Origin: Methylococcales bacterium | Lineage (GTDB): Bacteria; Pseudomonadota; Gammaproteobacteria; Methylococcales; Methylomonadaceae | Reading direction: 5' to 3' | NCBI GenBank assembly: GCA_030949405.1 | Contig: JAUZSN010000002.1 | Coordinates: 186,001 to 250,000 of the forward strand | DNA length: 64,000 bases | Shown: positions 16,659 through 27,173 of the stretch, piece after piece | Numbering within the stretch: position 1 is the stretch's first letter | How the letters are laid out: each line of letters starts with the position of its first letter | Position numbers and translations under genes: made by a program | Notes under the pieces: model-generated | Seen by the model: the letters and a program-made list of their open reading frames with translations, nothing else | Told to the model about the DNA's origin: nothing | Database searches by the model: none

Positions 16659-17630
16659 TTATTTATTAGCAATGACAATAATTCGTCTAGGCGCGGGTAA
16701 TCCTTCACAGGTTAAGTCTGTATTGTTAACATCCAAAAACTGCGCTAATGAATAAAAGGTCATCCACTCGGTACTCCGTTGTTCTTGAGTCGAGGTTTGA
16801 TTACTATCAACGACTCGAATATTTTTAAAGCCACAACGCTGCATCCAACTCACTAAGGTTTCACTGCTGGGTAAAAACCAGACATTACGCATTTTTGCAT
16901 AACGTCCTTCAGGAAGTAAGGTTTCCCCTAAAGCCCCTTCAATAATAAGCGTTTCTAAAATTAATTCACCGCCTTCACGTAACGTATCTTTTAGCTCCAG
17001 TAAATGGTTAATCGGTGAGCGTCGATGATAAAGTACGCCCATTGAAAATACGCTATCAAATAAGTTTATCCCCGCAGGAATCGCTTCTAAGGTAATCGGG
17101 AGTACATGAATAGGAGCCTCACCCCTTAATTTTTTTATTAACTGAAACTGCATAATATTAATCAGTGTGGGATCAATGCCAATTACCCTTTTTGCCCCCG
17201 CCCCCAGCATTCGCCAGCAATGGTAACCATTACCACACCCTACGTCTAAGACTAAACGATTTTTGAGTGGGCTTATATGAGGGATAAGACGCTGCCATTT
17301 CCAATCCGATCGCCATTCACTATCAATATGAATACCAAACAAATCATAAGGCCCTTTGCGCCACGGATGAAACGCCATTAAGTCTGCTTTTAACTGCTGT
17401 TGTCGCGTAGCACTTATTTCACTGGCCTCCCCCATTTTTACGACATCCCCTTGGAAATCATAATGAGACGGCGACGGTAAATCTAATGTTTCAATAATAG
17501 ATTGCCATTTAGCCGAGGTACCATGCGTACTAAAATCAAAAGCCTGTGCTATTTGATTAGGTAATATTTCCAGCCATTCTTTGTTATTACTCGCATCCAA
17601 CAGAGTGTAAACCGCTTGATAATCCGTCAT
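16659..17630 (-). CDS. cmoB: tRNA U34 carboxymethyltransferase CmoB
   Basis: CmoB transfers a carboxymethyl group from carboxy-SAM to 5-hydroxyuridine-34 of tRNA, giving cmo5U. The 323-residue protein has the methyltransferase motif LVLDVGCGNGYHCWRM near residue 125 and FHPWRKGPYDLFGIHIDSEWRSDWKW, typical of CmoB. Its start overlaps the cmoA stop by 4 bases, so the two steps are made from one message. Confidence 0.96.
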   Translation of the reverse strand: MTDYQAVYTLLDASNNKEWLEILPNQIAQAFDFSTHGTSAKWQSIIETLDLPSPSHYDFQGDVVKMGEASEISATRQQQLKADLMAFHPWRKGPYDLFGIHIDSEWRSDWKWQRLIPHISPLKNRLVLDVGCGNGYHCWRMLGAGAKRVIGIDPTLINIMQFQLIKKLRGEAPIHVLPITLEAIPAGINLFDSVFSMGVLYHRRSPINHLLELKDTLREGGELILETLIIEGALGETLLPEGRYAKMRNVWFLPSSETLVSWMQRCGFKNIRVVDSNQTSTQEQRSTEWMTFYSLAQFLDVNNTDLTCEGLPAPRRIIVIANK

Positions 17631-18355
17631 TTTAAGGCAATCATAGAAGCAAAATTAAAATATTGAAACCAGACTTCCACACTATTAAAGCCTGCTTGCA
17701 TTAAGCGTTGTTGATGTTGATTAAAGGTTTCAGGAATTAAAACCGTCTCTAACGCCATTCGTTTTTGACTGATTTCTAAGTCACTATACCCTTGCGATTT
17801 CTTGAAAACATGGTGCATATCGGTTTGTAATCGTTGTTGAGTTTCATCATCAAAAGTGAGCTTTTCAGATAAAATTAAAACCCCGTTGGGTAATAACCCT
17901 TCATAGAGTCGCTGTAAAAAAGCCAATCGGTCTTCAAGTGGAATAAATTGTAAGGTGAAATTTAACACAATGACGGAGGCATTATTTATTTCGACATCAC
18001 GAATATCCGCACAGACTATATTAATATTCGTTTCGGGTTTTAAATGCGATTGAAATTGATCGACCATCGCAGGTGAATTATCAATCGCAATAATATTACA
18101 GTTTTTAGCGGTAATTTGTTGGTGCATAGCAAGACTTGCCGCGCCTAAAGAACACCCCAAATCATAGCAATGGCTGTTATCTTGAGCAAAACGGGCGGCT
18201 AATAAACCAATGGCTGAAATAATGATCTGATAACCAGGAACTGAGCGTTGTATCATGTCAGGGAAGACATTAACGACCGCTTCGTCAAATTGGAAGTTAT
18301 CAATTGTTGTAAAGGGGGCAGCGTAAAGAGAATCTTTATGAGTGGACATTGACAC
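17627..18355 (-). CDS. cmoA: Carboxy-S-adenosyl-L-methionine synthase CmoA
   Basis: CmoA converts SAM and prephenate into carboxy-SAM, the donor used by CmoB. The 242-residue protein shows FDEAVVNVFPDMIQRSVPGY, the SAM-binding CYDLGCSLGAASLAM and LNFTLQFIPLEDR, all diagnostic. It is the first gene of the cmoA-cmoB operon. Confidence 0.96.
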   Translation of the reverse strand: MSMSTHKDSLYAAPFTTIDNFQFDEAVVNVFPDMIQRSVPGYQIIISAIGLLAARFAQDNSHCYDLGCSLGAASLAMHQQITAKNCNIIAIDNSPAMVDQFQSHLKPETNINIVCADIRDVEINNASVIVLNFTLQFIPLEDRLAFLQRLYEGLLPNGVLILSEKLTFDDETQQRLQTDMHHVFKKSQGYSDLEISQKRMALETVLIPETFNQHQQRLMQAGFNSVEVWFQYFNFASMIALK

Positions 18356-18476
18356 GAATTTTAAAACTATTAAAGGGGATGTGTTTAATTAGACTCTAAC
18401 TGGAGGAATGAAAAATGATTAAGAGAGGATTCAATGGACGTAAGTTAAAAAAACGAACGTTTTATGAGGAAGAATG

Positions 18477-18509
18477 CTGCGTAGAATGAGATTATTCCCC
18501 TCTACGCAG
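18477..18509. terminator. Hairpin downstream of the mlaC-like gene
   Basis: A perfect 9-base stem CTGCGTAGA / TCTACGCAG with a 15-base loop lies about 30 bases past the leftward mlaC-like stop. It lacks a clear U-tract, so termination is likely but not certain. Confidence 0.5.
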
Positions 18510-18540
18510 CTCAATTTTAAACGCTTTAAACGAACCTTAA

Positions 18541-19182
18541 TTACTTAGCTAAGGCAGTTTGATTTCGTTTTGCTAAAGCATCAATAACTTCAGTTAACGA
18601 ACCAAAACGGGTCATTTCATTTTTGAAACTGGTCCGATAGTTTGTAATTAAACTAACGCCTTCAATCATAATGTCATAGGCTTTCCATTGGCCTTTAGTC
18701 AAATGCATTCGATAATTAATCGCAATAGGCTGTATGCCAGGTTGAAGAATTTCTGTTTTTACAATGACCTTGTTAGCCCCTTCAACCATATTTAAGGGAA
18801 GGTAGCGTACAGACCAATCTTTAAATTCCACAAAGGCCCGTGAATACGTTCTAATTAAGAGTGTTTTAAACTCTTGCTCAAAAAGCTTCTTTTCATCCGT
18901 CGTGGCATTTTTCCAATGCTTTCCCAGTACTAACGCTGAAATGCTGTAAAAATCAATGTAGGGATAAATAGCCGATTCAACAAAATTAGTAATTTGTTTG
19001 AAATCCTTCGAAAACCCTTCCACAGCCATTTTTTCTTTTAACTGTGTTGAGACACTTTCAATCCCTAGTTGAGGGGTAGCCAGCTCGACCGCCAAAGTTT
19101 TAGTCAATGGAATACACGCTAATAGTATTCCAAATAGAGCTAAAGAAATAAATTTTGAGTGATAGTGATGCTTTGTTTTCAT
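18541..19182 (-). CDS. mlaC: MlaC/Ttg2D-family periplasmic phospholipid-binding protein
   Basis: MlaC ferries phospholipids across the periplasm between outer and inner membranes. The start at 19182 (MKTKHHYHSK) is preferred because AAAGGTG lies just before it. A signal peptide (FISLALFGILLACIPLTKTLA) is followed by the family core (YIDFYSISALVLGKHWKNAT; FKTLLIRTYSRAF; YDIMIEGVSLITNYR). About 213 residues, normal for MlaC. The other mla genes are not adjacent, which is unusual. A hopanoid-associated paralogue is possible. Confidence 0.85.
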   Translation of the reverse strand: MKTKHHYHSKFISLALFGILLACIPLTKTLAVELATPQLGIESVSTQLKEKMAVEGFSKDFKQITNFVESAIYPYIDFYSISALVLGKHWKNATTDEKKLFEQEFKTLLIRTYSRAFVEFKDWSVRYLPLNMVEGANKVIVKTEILQPGIQPIAINYRMHLTKGQWKAYDIMIEGVSLITNYRTSFKNEMTRFGSLTEVIDALAKRNQTALAK

Positions 19183-19316
19183 AAAATTTTCACCTTTTAG
19201 GATAACCTTATCCTTATTCAAATATCAGTAATACACGAGACCCTGATACAATAAAACCCTATAAGTTACGAAAGGGCAACTCATACGGTATCGGTAATTA
19301 GGGGTGTCCTGAGTAG

Positions 19317-20366
<1,050 letters not shown>

Positions 20367-20851
20367 TTATAAAAATGGCGCACACTTTTTAATTTATTCC
20401 CCTTTGTTTTGTGTAGTAGGACATTGAGGCTACCCATTTAAAGTGAGGTGCTTTTAGGAATAAAAATTTAAAATACCCCCGCTTTTTCGATAAAAGGCAA
20501 TAAAGGGCGATAGAAATCAATAAAAAAGGCCCTACTATTTTCATCAAATAATAAAGACCTATATTGAGGCAAGATATTGAAATATAATGATTTTAAAGTA
20601 TTTTTTTATCCTTTTATTTTGACTCTTTTATTCCTGACTCTAGTAGATAAAAATAGTCCTAACTATCTTCATTGTTATTTTTCTGATATTATTGATAATC
20701 AAGGGCTGCATTGTCCCAGAAGCATTGTACAAAAAGATCAGTCTTAGTGTACATTCTGGAGCGTTATGTGCTCAATTAGATTCAAGTTCTGATTTTGTAA
20801 TGGTGATAGCAAATTAGAATTATATTTTTCACTAAAGTTAAAGAGAGCGTT
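20367..20851. other. 485-base intergenic region before the cold-shock gene
   Basis: No ORF of note. The last 100-150 bases probably form the long 5' leader common in csp messages. An inverted pair GTACA (20728) / TGTAC (20748) lies there. I see no reliable promoter boxes and no terminator for hemB. Confidence 0.4.
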
Positions 20852-21058
20852 ATGAGTAAAGGCACAGTTAAGTGGTTTAGTGCAGATAAAGGTTTTGGTT
20901 TTATTACACCTGAAGACGGAAGCAAAGATTTGTTTGTTCATCATTCTGAAATTCAAGCAAATGGCGAGTATGCAACATTGAATGACGGTCAAACCGTTGA
21001 ATTCGAAGTTGGTCAAGGACAAAAAGGTCCCTGTGCAAATAAAGTTGTTGTTGTTTAA
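20852..21058 (+). CDS. cspA: Cold-shock protein (CspA family)
   Basis: A 68-residue single-domain OB-fold protein with both RNA-binding motifs, KGFGFI (RNP1) and LFVHHSEI (RNP2). It binds single-stranded RNA as an antiterminator or chaperone. An AGAGAGCG precedes the ATG. Length and motifs are standard; the choice of paralogue name is arbitrary. Confidence 0.92.
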   Translation: MSKGTVKWFSADKGFGFITPEDGSKDLFVHHSEIQANGEYATLNDGQTVEFEVGQGQKGPCANKVVVV

Positions 21059-21081
21059 ACAATAGCCAATAAGTCGAGTAG

Positions 21082-21103
21082 CCGCCCCACCTAACGGTGG
21101 GGA
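21082..21103. terminator. Hairpin after the cold-shock gene
   Basis: CCCCACC-TAAC-GGTGGGG is a strong 7-base stem 25 bases after the stop, without a U-tract. A degenerate relative (TTCCACC...GGGGAAGCCC) occurs near 1130, so it may also be a dispersed palindrome. Confidence 0.5.
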
Positions 21104-21155
21104 AGCCCTCTAAACAGAGTACATAGAATTTTCATCGCACCCACAGCTCAAGTTT

Positions 21156-22250
21156 TGTATCTACTTTAAATCTCAGGGTAAAGATAAAATTTCTAAAATA
21201 GATTTGACAACATATCATAAAAGAACGAACAGTTACATACTTTGAATATCCACGACCGACAGGCTGAAACTAACGTCATTTATCAAGCAATCGCTCAAAT
21301 GGAAAGTAGCGAAGCGCAGGATATTGTCAAAAAAATATTCAATCTTATTGAACGCTTAGCCAGTGATAAATTGTCTTTAGAAACTGAATTACAGCAACTT
21401 CGTGACGAGGTTAATCGCTTGAAAGGTGAGCAGGGAAAGCCTGATATCAAACCCAATAAAAATAATAAGGGTGATGATATTTCATCCGAAGACGAACGTA
21501 AAAAAGCACAAGTTGACGCGCAAAAAGAAACTAATAACGACACTGAAAATACGGACTCGGATAAGAAAAAACGCCGCCGTAAACCCAAGATCCCACGAGT
21601 TAAAATCGACCAAACGCTAAAATGCCTACTCGACAAAACTGGCTTGCCTAGCGACTTAGTATCTAAAGGCTTTTTCGTAGCTTAATTCCCATGCTTAAGT
21701 CTCAGGAAAAAAGCGAGCTTTATCGCAGCGGTATTCTCAACAGTGATACGGTCATATTGATGATACCAGTGCGCGAGTCAACGGTGACAACCACTATTGT
21801 CAGGTGGTCTGCAATGACTTGTTTACCGCTTATTTCACCCCTAAAAACAAAGACCGTTTATCGGTTCTGGACGTGCTGACCGATTATGCGCCACGCCATT
21901 ATATCTACAATCAACAAGCTCAATCCTTGCTTGACGAGTTCAAGTTAGCTGATAAAGCGCGGGTAAAAGTTGATGCTCAAATACCTGTTAATACAGTGAT
22001 GAATCAAGAAGACAAGCGCGTGCGCGAGACATAAGCTTCCAGACTCGAAATGAGAAAGGCACGAAAATCAAAGACAGTTTTATGAGTCTTGCTGAAACGG
22101 CTAAAAAACTAGCCGTGAGTTTTTATGATTATGTTTATGACCGAGTTAGTGGTGAATTCAAAATGCCGTCTATGGCGAATCTTATCGCTCAAAAAGCGCA
22201 AAGTTTGCAGGTCTGATATTTGTTTTACCCTGAGATTTAAAGTAGATACA
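21156..22250 (+). mobile_element. Deletion derivative of an IS66-like element
   Basis: A perfect 27-base terminal inverted repeat runs from 21156-21182 (TGTATCTACTTTAAATCTCA...) to 22224-22250. The body carries only N-terminal and C-terminal pieces of a transposase. The element is 1095 bases, too short for a full copy, so it is non-autonomous. Confidence 0.75.
21242..22216 (+). pseudogene. IS66-like transposase remnant
   Basis: The first ORF (21242-21685) has a coiled-coil segment (LETELQQLRDEVNRLKGEQG), a Lys/Arg-rich stretch (DKKKRRRKPKIPRVKIDQ) and then breaks off. A second frame resumes with YCQVVCNDLFTAYF and RHYIYNQQAQSLL (21804-22034), and a third ends with SLAETAKKLAVSFYDYVYDR (to 22216). 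The central catalytic part is missing. Confidence 0.75.
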
Positions 22251-22266
22251 TTATTTTTGTTTATTA

Positions 22267-22316
22267 GGGCGGACTCATTTTTTATTTTCTAGCGTTAAAA
22301 ATAAAAACAACCGCCC
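22267..22316. terminator. Large hairpin left of the small exported protein gene
   Basis: AGGGCGG pairs with CCGCCCT, enclosing a second stem TTTTTATTTT / AAAATAAAAA. It may terminate the leftward gene at 22379-22651. Confidence 0.45.
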
Positions 22317-22378
22317 TTTAATTTAAACGTAAGACAACCTAAAATCAGAGCGACTATGAGATCAACAAGCCCTCTAAA

Positions 22379-22651
22379 TTACATAACAGAAGACAGCTTT
22401 ACACTTGTACCACAATGTGATGACGTTACTTTAAAAAGAAAACTTCCTTTCGTCCCCTTATTTGCAGTATAAATCTTTTTACCAGGTTTACAGGTAACAG
22501 AAGTTGATCCACCCTTGTTTAAATTTGCAATACCACTGCCCGTATGCACACTCATTTTACTGCCTGTATCATTGATAATTTTCAAACTTGATGCAAAACT
22601 GGTCAAAGGCATCAAGAGTAAAACTGATAAAACTATAATCTTATTTTTCAT
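22379..22651 (-). CDS. Small exported protein, function unknown
   Basis: The 90-residue protein has a signal peptide (IIVLSVLLLMPLTSFA, cleavage after ASFAS or nearby). The mature part is about 70 residues, basic, with two cysteines (VTCKPGKK; SSHCGTS) that could form a disulphide. It lies between an IS66-like remnant and an IS481 element. I recognise no family. Confidence 0.6.
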   Translation of the reverse strand: MKNKIIVLSVLLLMPLTSFASSLKIINDTGSKMSVHTGSGIANLNKGGSTSVTCKPGKKIYTANKGTKGSFLFKVTSSHCGTSVKLSSVM

Positions 22652-22702
22652 GTTAATCCGTAATTATCTAAATCTTAAAAGTATAACGTAATCAAACTAT
22701 AT

Positions 22703-23782
22703 TGTCAATTCTCACCACGTTGTTCCAATTTTTCAAAAGCATTAGCTCTAAACTCATCAGGCGAAATCTTGAATAATTCAGGTTTAGTTTTAAACCAACT
22801 TTCCATAGCTTCGTAGGGAGTTCTGACTTTCAACTCTCTTCTTAGGCTTCCGTGTCTTCGTGTAAAAAGATAATATAGCAAAAACTTATTTAAACTTTCT
22901 TTGAGTTCTCCTATATTTTGATACTCTTCTACTTTAATTGTAGCATTTTTGATAGTACCATTCACTCTCTCTACCATTCCGTTGGTTGCAGGAGTATGTG
23001 GAGCTGTTAGTCTATGGTCTATATTGTCCTCACTGCACTCCTTATCAAATTTATGATTACCACTGACTACTCCTTTTCCTCTTGCCCATTTATCTGTGAA
23101 CTCTAGTCCATTGTCTGTGAGTATATGAGAGAGATAAAAAGGAAAGAACTCTTTACACTCTGCTAGAAATGATACTGCATTATCAGCTGTCTTATTTTTA
23201 TATACCTTGTAGTACATAAGCCGTGTAGCCCTATCTATGGCGACAAAGAGGTAATATTTGATTCCTTCTAGCTTTGGCATATAGGTGACATCTATATGGA
23301 GATACCCAGGTTCATATTCTTTAAACTTCTTTGCTTTCGCTTTTTTCTCTTCTGGAACTTGACTGATACTTTGTGCTTTTAATGTTCTGCTAACATTACT
23401 TCTATTTGCTTTTGGTATCACTGGAACTACAGTATCCACTACATCATCTAAGCTCATCCATGTTGTTGTTCTAACAAGCTCTATAAGCCTTTTTTCCAGT
23501 GGGTTAAGGGCATAGTGTATCGTATGAGGTATTGAGCTATCATCATCTGTAAAGTCTCTACCTCTCCACTTTGTAATTGTCTTCTGGCTTACTGAGAATT
23601 TTTCTGCTAACTCACTACTCTTTAATGCTGAGTTTTGTATAATAGCTCTTGAATGCTTGTTCAACCTCGCATTCGAGTGATAGACTTGTGACATATAAAT
23701 CCTTTTTTCTGAAAGATTTCGTATGGTATCAAGCTATTGCTTTATTTTCTACTAAATTTGGATAATGTGGTGAGACCAGACA
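22703..23782 (-). mobile_element. IS481-family element 1
   Basis: The ends start TGTC and share CTCACCAC within imperfect inverted repeats (left TGTCAATTCTCACCAC, right complement TGTCTGGTCTCACCAC). It is 1080 bases and encodes one transposase. Confidence 0.78.
22705..23694 (-). CDS. IS481-family transposase 1
   Basis: A 329-residue protein with an N-terminal helix-turn-helix (SSELAEKFSVSQKTITKWRGR) and an integrase-type DDE core (GYLHIDVTYMP; HILTDNGLEFTDKW; TPATNGMVERVNGTIK). It appears intact. It is only distantly related to the IS481 transposase at 27174. Confidence 0.92.
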   Translation of the reverse strand: MSQVYHSNARLNKHSRAIIQNSALKSSELAEKFSVSQKTITKWRGRDFTDDDSSIPHTIHYALNPLEKRLIELVRTTTWMSLDDVVDTVVPVIPKANRSNVSRTLKAQSISQVPEEKKAKAKKFKEYEPGYLHIDVTYMPKLEGIKYYLFVAIDRATRLMYYKVYKNKTADNAVSFLAECKEFFPFYLSHILTDNGLEFTDKWARGKGVVSGNHKFDKECSEDNIDHRLTAPHTPATNGMVERVNGTIKNATIKVEEYQNIGELKESLNKFLLYYLFTRRHGSLRRELKVRTPYEAMESWFKTKPELFKISPDEFRANAFEKLEQRGEN

Positions 23783-23937
23783 CTAAATAAATCTAATATC
23801 AGCAACTCCCGCCCCAGGTATTATTTTTTTATTTTAAAATGAGTACAAAATTTTATGAATAAGTTACCCTTCGGCAAGATAAACCGACTAAATTTACTAG
23901 GTAGACTATTTTATATTAATACGCAAGAAGAAATTAT

Positions 23938-25014
23938 CAACACTTCGGACAGTTTTAATGCGAGATAACCCCGAAGCTACAAAGCTCCTCGTATTGAGAA
24001 GAGCATTTTATTAAACTCAGGTCTACCCCAGAGTTTAATAAAATACGTTCAATCGATAACTCATTGAAAAATCTAGTCTTCCAGCTACCGATTGAAATTG
24101 GTTTTCGTTTAGGACTTAAAAGTCGGTCATGCCATTTAATCAAATTTAGCGCAGTAAAACTTGCCTTAAAATGACTGTGTAAAGCAGGTTCAGAACGTGC
24201 TTGGCAATCACAAAGTCCTGTAAATTGTTTAGCATCACGAAATAGAAATTCAATCTGAAACCGTGCCTTGTAATAATTATAAAGTGTCATTGCATCTATC
24301 TCTGTATCTGTTGAAAACAACAAGGCATAACGTGTACCTTGTGACGTTGTTTTAACTAAATAAGCGATGCGAATATTACATTTCAATGAGACAGAATTAA
24401 CGATTGCTGTATAAATCTTAACACCACCCTGTTTACCTGCTAATTCTAATTTTCTCGTCTCACCCACAATCCACTTACTGTCATAACATTTATGGCGACC
24501 TTTTTCTTTTTGCTCACCTTCGTAGAGTAAACGTAAATTAGCATCACAACGTAATTTTCCAATTTGATGGTAACCTTTAGCGATCACGCCATGGGTAAAC
24601 TTTTGTTTAGAATCCCAAAACTTAGCTAAACCATAAGTCTTTTCACCACTTTTGTTAACAAAGCTACACTCTAAAGCCGCTATTTTTTGTCCCGACGTTG
24701 AAAGAATTTCATTATTACCTACCTGATTAAATTTAAGAAAATCTAACTTTTTATTAAACCATCGACGATAGGTTTTTTCTGATAACTCATTGTAACGGCT
24801 GAGATTTGTATAGTTAGCCTTACCTCTAAAGCTTATCAAATTACTTAATAGGCTAGATAAAATTTTTTTGTGGTTTAGAACCACTAGACATTTTTTCTAA
24901 AATCGTTTCTATTAGTTGCATGGAAATCTTCTTTTCAGGAAATTGTTGCTTTAGAAACTACATTTTCCTATGAATTGAAGATTTCCTCTACTTTTAAAAC
25001 TGTCCGAAGTATTG
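23938..25014 (-). mobile_element. IS4-like insertion sequence, copy 2
   Basis: Same length (1077) and ends (CTTCGGACAGTTTTAA with CAACA on the left and TATTG on the right) as the copy at 13343, in the opposite orientation. No clear target duplication. Confidence 0.83.
23955..24884 (-). CDS. IS4-like transposase, copy 2
   Basis: Almost identical to 13473-14402 (a handful of substitutions, for example LISF for LINF near the start). The YREK signature YKARFQIEFLFRDAK is intact. As in copy 1, extra N-terminal codons from ATG 24921 lie in another frame separated by seven A. Confidence 0.85.
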   Translation of the reverse strand: MVLNHKKILSSLLSNLISFRGKANYTNLSRYNELSEKTYRRWFNKKLDFLKFNQVGNNEILSTSGQKIAALECSFVNKSGEKTYGLAKFWDSKQKFTHGVIAKGYHQIGKLRCDANLRLLYEGEQKEKGRHKCYDSKWIVGETRKLELAGKQGGVKIYTAIVNSVSLKCNIRIAYLVKTTSQGTRYALLFSTDTEIDAMTLYNYYKARFQIEFLFRDAKQFTGLCDCQARSEPALHSHFKASFTALNLIKWHDRLLSPKRKPISIGSWKTRFFNELSIERILLNSGVDLSLIKCSSQYEELCSFGVISH

Positions 25015-25022
25015 ATTTAAGT

Positions 25023-25430
25023 ATGTTAGTAGATAAACGTACAAATGAAGCAATAAGGCATGGTGTCTATATTATATTTAATGACGAAAATAAGTGTGTA
25101 TATGTTGGTAAATGTGAATCTTCTCACTTTGTAGATAGGCTTGGTTTCCATTTTGGTATGTCACCAAATTATAAATATACTTTTCTCAGTAAATTAGTTG
25201 AAAATCTTGGCTTTTCTAAAGATTTTGATGGTTATGTTGAAGCCGTATCCGTAATTGATAACTACAAATATATGATTATTAATGCTAATAACAAAGGGAA
25301 CGAATTTATACGCAAGCTTGAAAAAGTATTTATAGTTATGTATCAACCAACTTTAAATAACTTACCAAAAAAAATAGTAAACAAATCTTTTTCAGGTACA
25401 GAGCTATTTCAAACAACACTGTATCGGTGA
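25023..25430 (+). CDS. GIY-YIG nuclease-like protein
   Basis: The sequence HGVYIIFNDENKCVYVGKC followed by RLGFHFG matches the GIY-YIG fold (GVY...YVG and the helix Arg). A later Glu (EFIRKLEKVFI) could be the metal ligand. About 135 residues from ATG 25023; a longer frame from 24975 reads through the end of the IS4-like element and is not native. The true 5' end may have been lost by that insertion. The role is unknown. Confidence 0.6.
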   Translation: MLVDKRTNEAIRHGVYIIFNDENKCVYVGKCESSHFVDRLGFHFGMSPNYKYTFLSKLVENLGFSKDFDGYVEAVSVIDNYKYMIINANNKGNEFIRKLEKVFIVMYQPTLNNLPKKIVNKSFSGTELFQTTLYR

Positions 25431-25616
25431 GTACAATTTATAATCGGGGTAGCCAAGGGTATTTCACCCTCAGCCCCCACAACACCCTGCGTGCGGATCC
25501 GCACAGGGCATTTCACTAACCGTAATGACACTTAGGAATGCGGATTTAATAAAACCCAAAAATTAATAAATTATATTAGTTGGTAACAAGCTTTGAATCA
25601 AGTATGCTCTATTGTT

Positions 25617-26580
25617 ATGAAAATACAAAATTATCCAGTAAACATTGAAGCGCAAATGCGCAATTTTTATAATAGCTTATCGGAAAAAGACCGTCGCCGT
25701 TACTCGCGGTCAACAGGAATTAAAAACCGACCTATCTAATGAAAAGCAACGCATTCGCAAATCAGGAGGAGGACGTAACTTTTTACTGCCAACCCTTGAT
25801 GGAATAGATGAGGTATTTTTAGACGTATTGAAAAATAACACGGCGGGATCTCCCATGGATGAAACGATAAAATGGACAAATTTATCGCGCCCTGCTATCG
25901 CGAAAAAGCTTGGGGAACAAGGCTTTCCAATGAGTGTAACGGTTGTTGATAGACTGTTGAAAAAACATAATTTTCGTCCACGGCAAGCTTTTAAAGCCGA
26001 GGCAGGAAAGTCTAATATCCCTTATCGAGACGAACAATTTAAGAATATTGAACGCCTCAAGCAGGAATATACAACACAGGGAGATCCTGTTTTGAGTATG
26101 GATGTTAAAAAAAAGAATTAATCGGTAATTTCTTTCGTGCAGGTACGCTTTACACACAAGAAATTATCCGTGTAAATGACCATGATTTTCCATCCTATGC
26201 CAAAGGTAAAGTTGTACCTCATGGGATTGTATGATATTAATCGTAACGTAGGTTATATCACTCTGGGAGTCAGTCATGATACCTCTGAGTTTGCCTGCAA
26301 ATGTATTCGTCAATGGTGGTTAGAGCATGGACAGGCATTGTATGAGGGATCGACAAATTTATTGCTACTATGTGACTGCGGTGGTAGTAATAATGCACGC
26401 TATTATATTTTCAAAGAAGATTTGGAAAAATTGTCAGAGGAATTAAAGATTAATATTCGTATCGCCCATTATCCACCGTATACATCGAAATATAACCCAA
26501 TAGAACATCGCTTATTTCCGCAATGGAATTATGTTGCCGTCCCTGTTGACCTTGTATCTTCGGGTTTTATTAAATCCTGA
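25617..26580 (+). pseudogene. ISAzo13-family transposase remnant
   Basis: Pieces in three frames: MRNFYNSLSEKDRRRYS (from 25617), then RKSGGGRNFLLPTLDGIDE to SMDVKKKN (ending 26121), then IGNFFRAGTLYTQEI, GVSHDTSEFACKCIR, LLLCDCGGSN and IAHYPPYTSKYNPIEHRLFPQ. The order matches ISAzo13 transposases. An N-terminal internal deletion, a frameshift at AAAAAAAA near 26110, and loss of the C-terminus make it inactive. Confidence 0.82.
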
Positions 26581-26662
26581 GTCCTTAATCCAGCCATCTC
26601 GTAATGAGAATAGCCCTTGTTGCTAGCTTACTTAAATCATAAATAAGCCAACAAATGATAAG

Positions 26663-27118
26663 TTAATAAGAATTAATAATATTATGTTTTCGTTCAACCG
26701 CTTTAGTTAAACTATAGCCTCTTTCATCAAGTATATTACCCACAAAAAATAAACGCATATCAATAATCCAAGCAACTTTTTTTACCCCATTATTTTTTAT
26801 AACAATGGACGAAAGTTTACGATTGCTGTTACTAATTCTTTCGACAATAGTTTGTGGGTCAATAGGATTTTCTTTTAATGCGCTTGAGATAATACGTTGT
26901 GCGTATTCTTTTGTCATCATTCTTTGCACAAAAGGAGTCGAATTTCGTTTCGCTCTTTTTTCATCATCAAGTGCTTTGGCATTAAAATAACCGATATTAT
27001 AAACAGTCTTAAAGCTTATACTCAATATAATAACCACCGCATAAACGGAGAGTGCTATCTTTAATCGCCTCCTAACACGAGGATGTTTTAACCTTTTAAT
27101 AAAAATAGAGAGTTTCAT
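26663..27118 (-). CDS. Inner-membrane-anchored protein of unknown function
   Basis: The 151-residue protein has a basic N-terminus (KRLKHPRVRRRLK) and one membrane segment (IALSVYAVVIILSISF, residues 21-36). The rest would be periplasmic. No family is recognised. It sits between an ISAzo13 remnant and an IS481 element and could be IS-borne cargo or native. Confidence 0.55.
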   Translation of the reverse strand: MKLSIFIKRLKHPRVRRRLKIALSVYAVVIILSISFKTVYNIGYFNAKALDDEKRAKRNSTPFVQRMMTKEYAQRIISSALKENPIDPQTIVERISNSNRKLSSIVIKNNGVKKVAWIIDMRLFFVGNILDERGYSLTKAVERKHNIINSY

Positions 27119-27173
27119 ACTTCCTTAATTTGTATAATAATTGCATAAATGCCTAAGACTATGAACCAATAGC

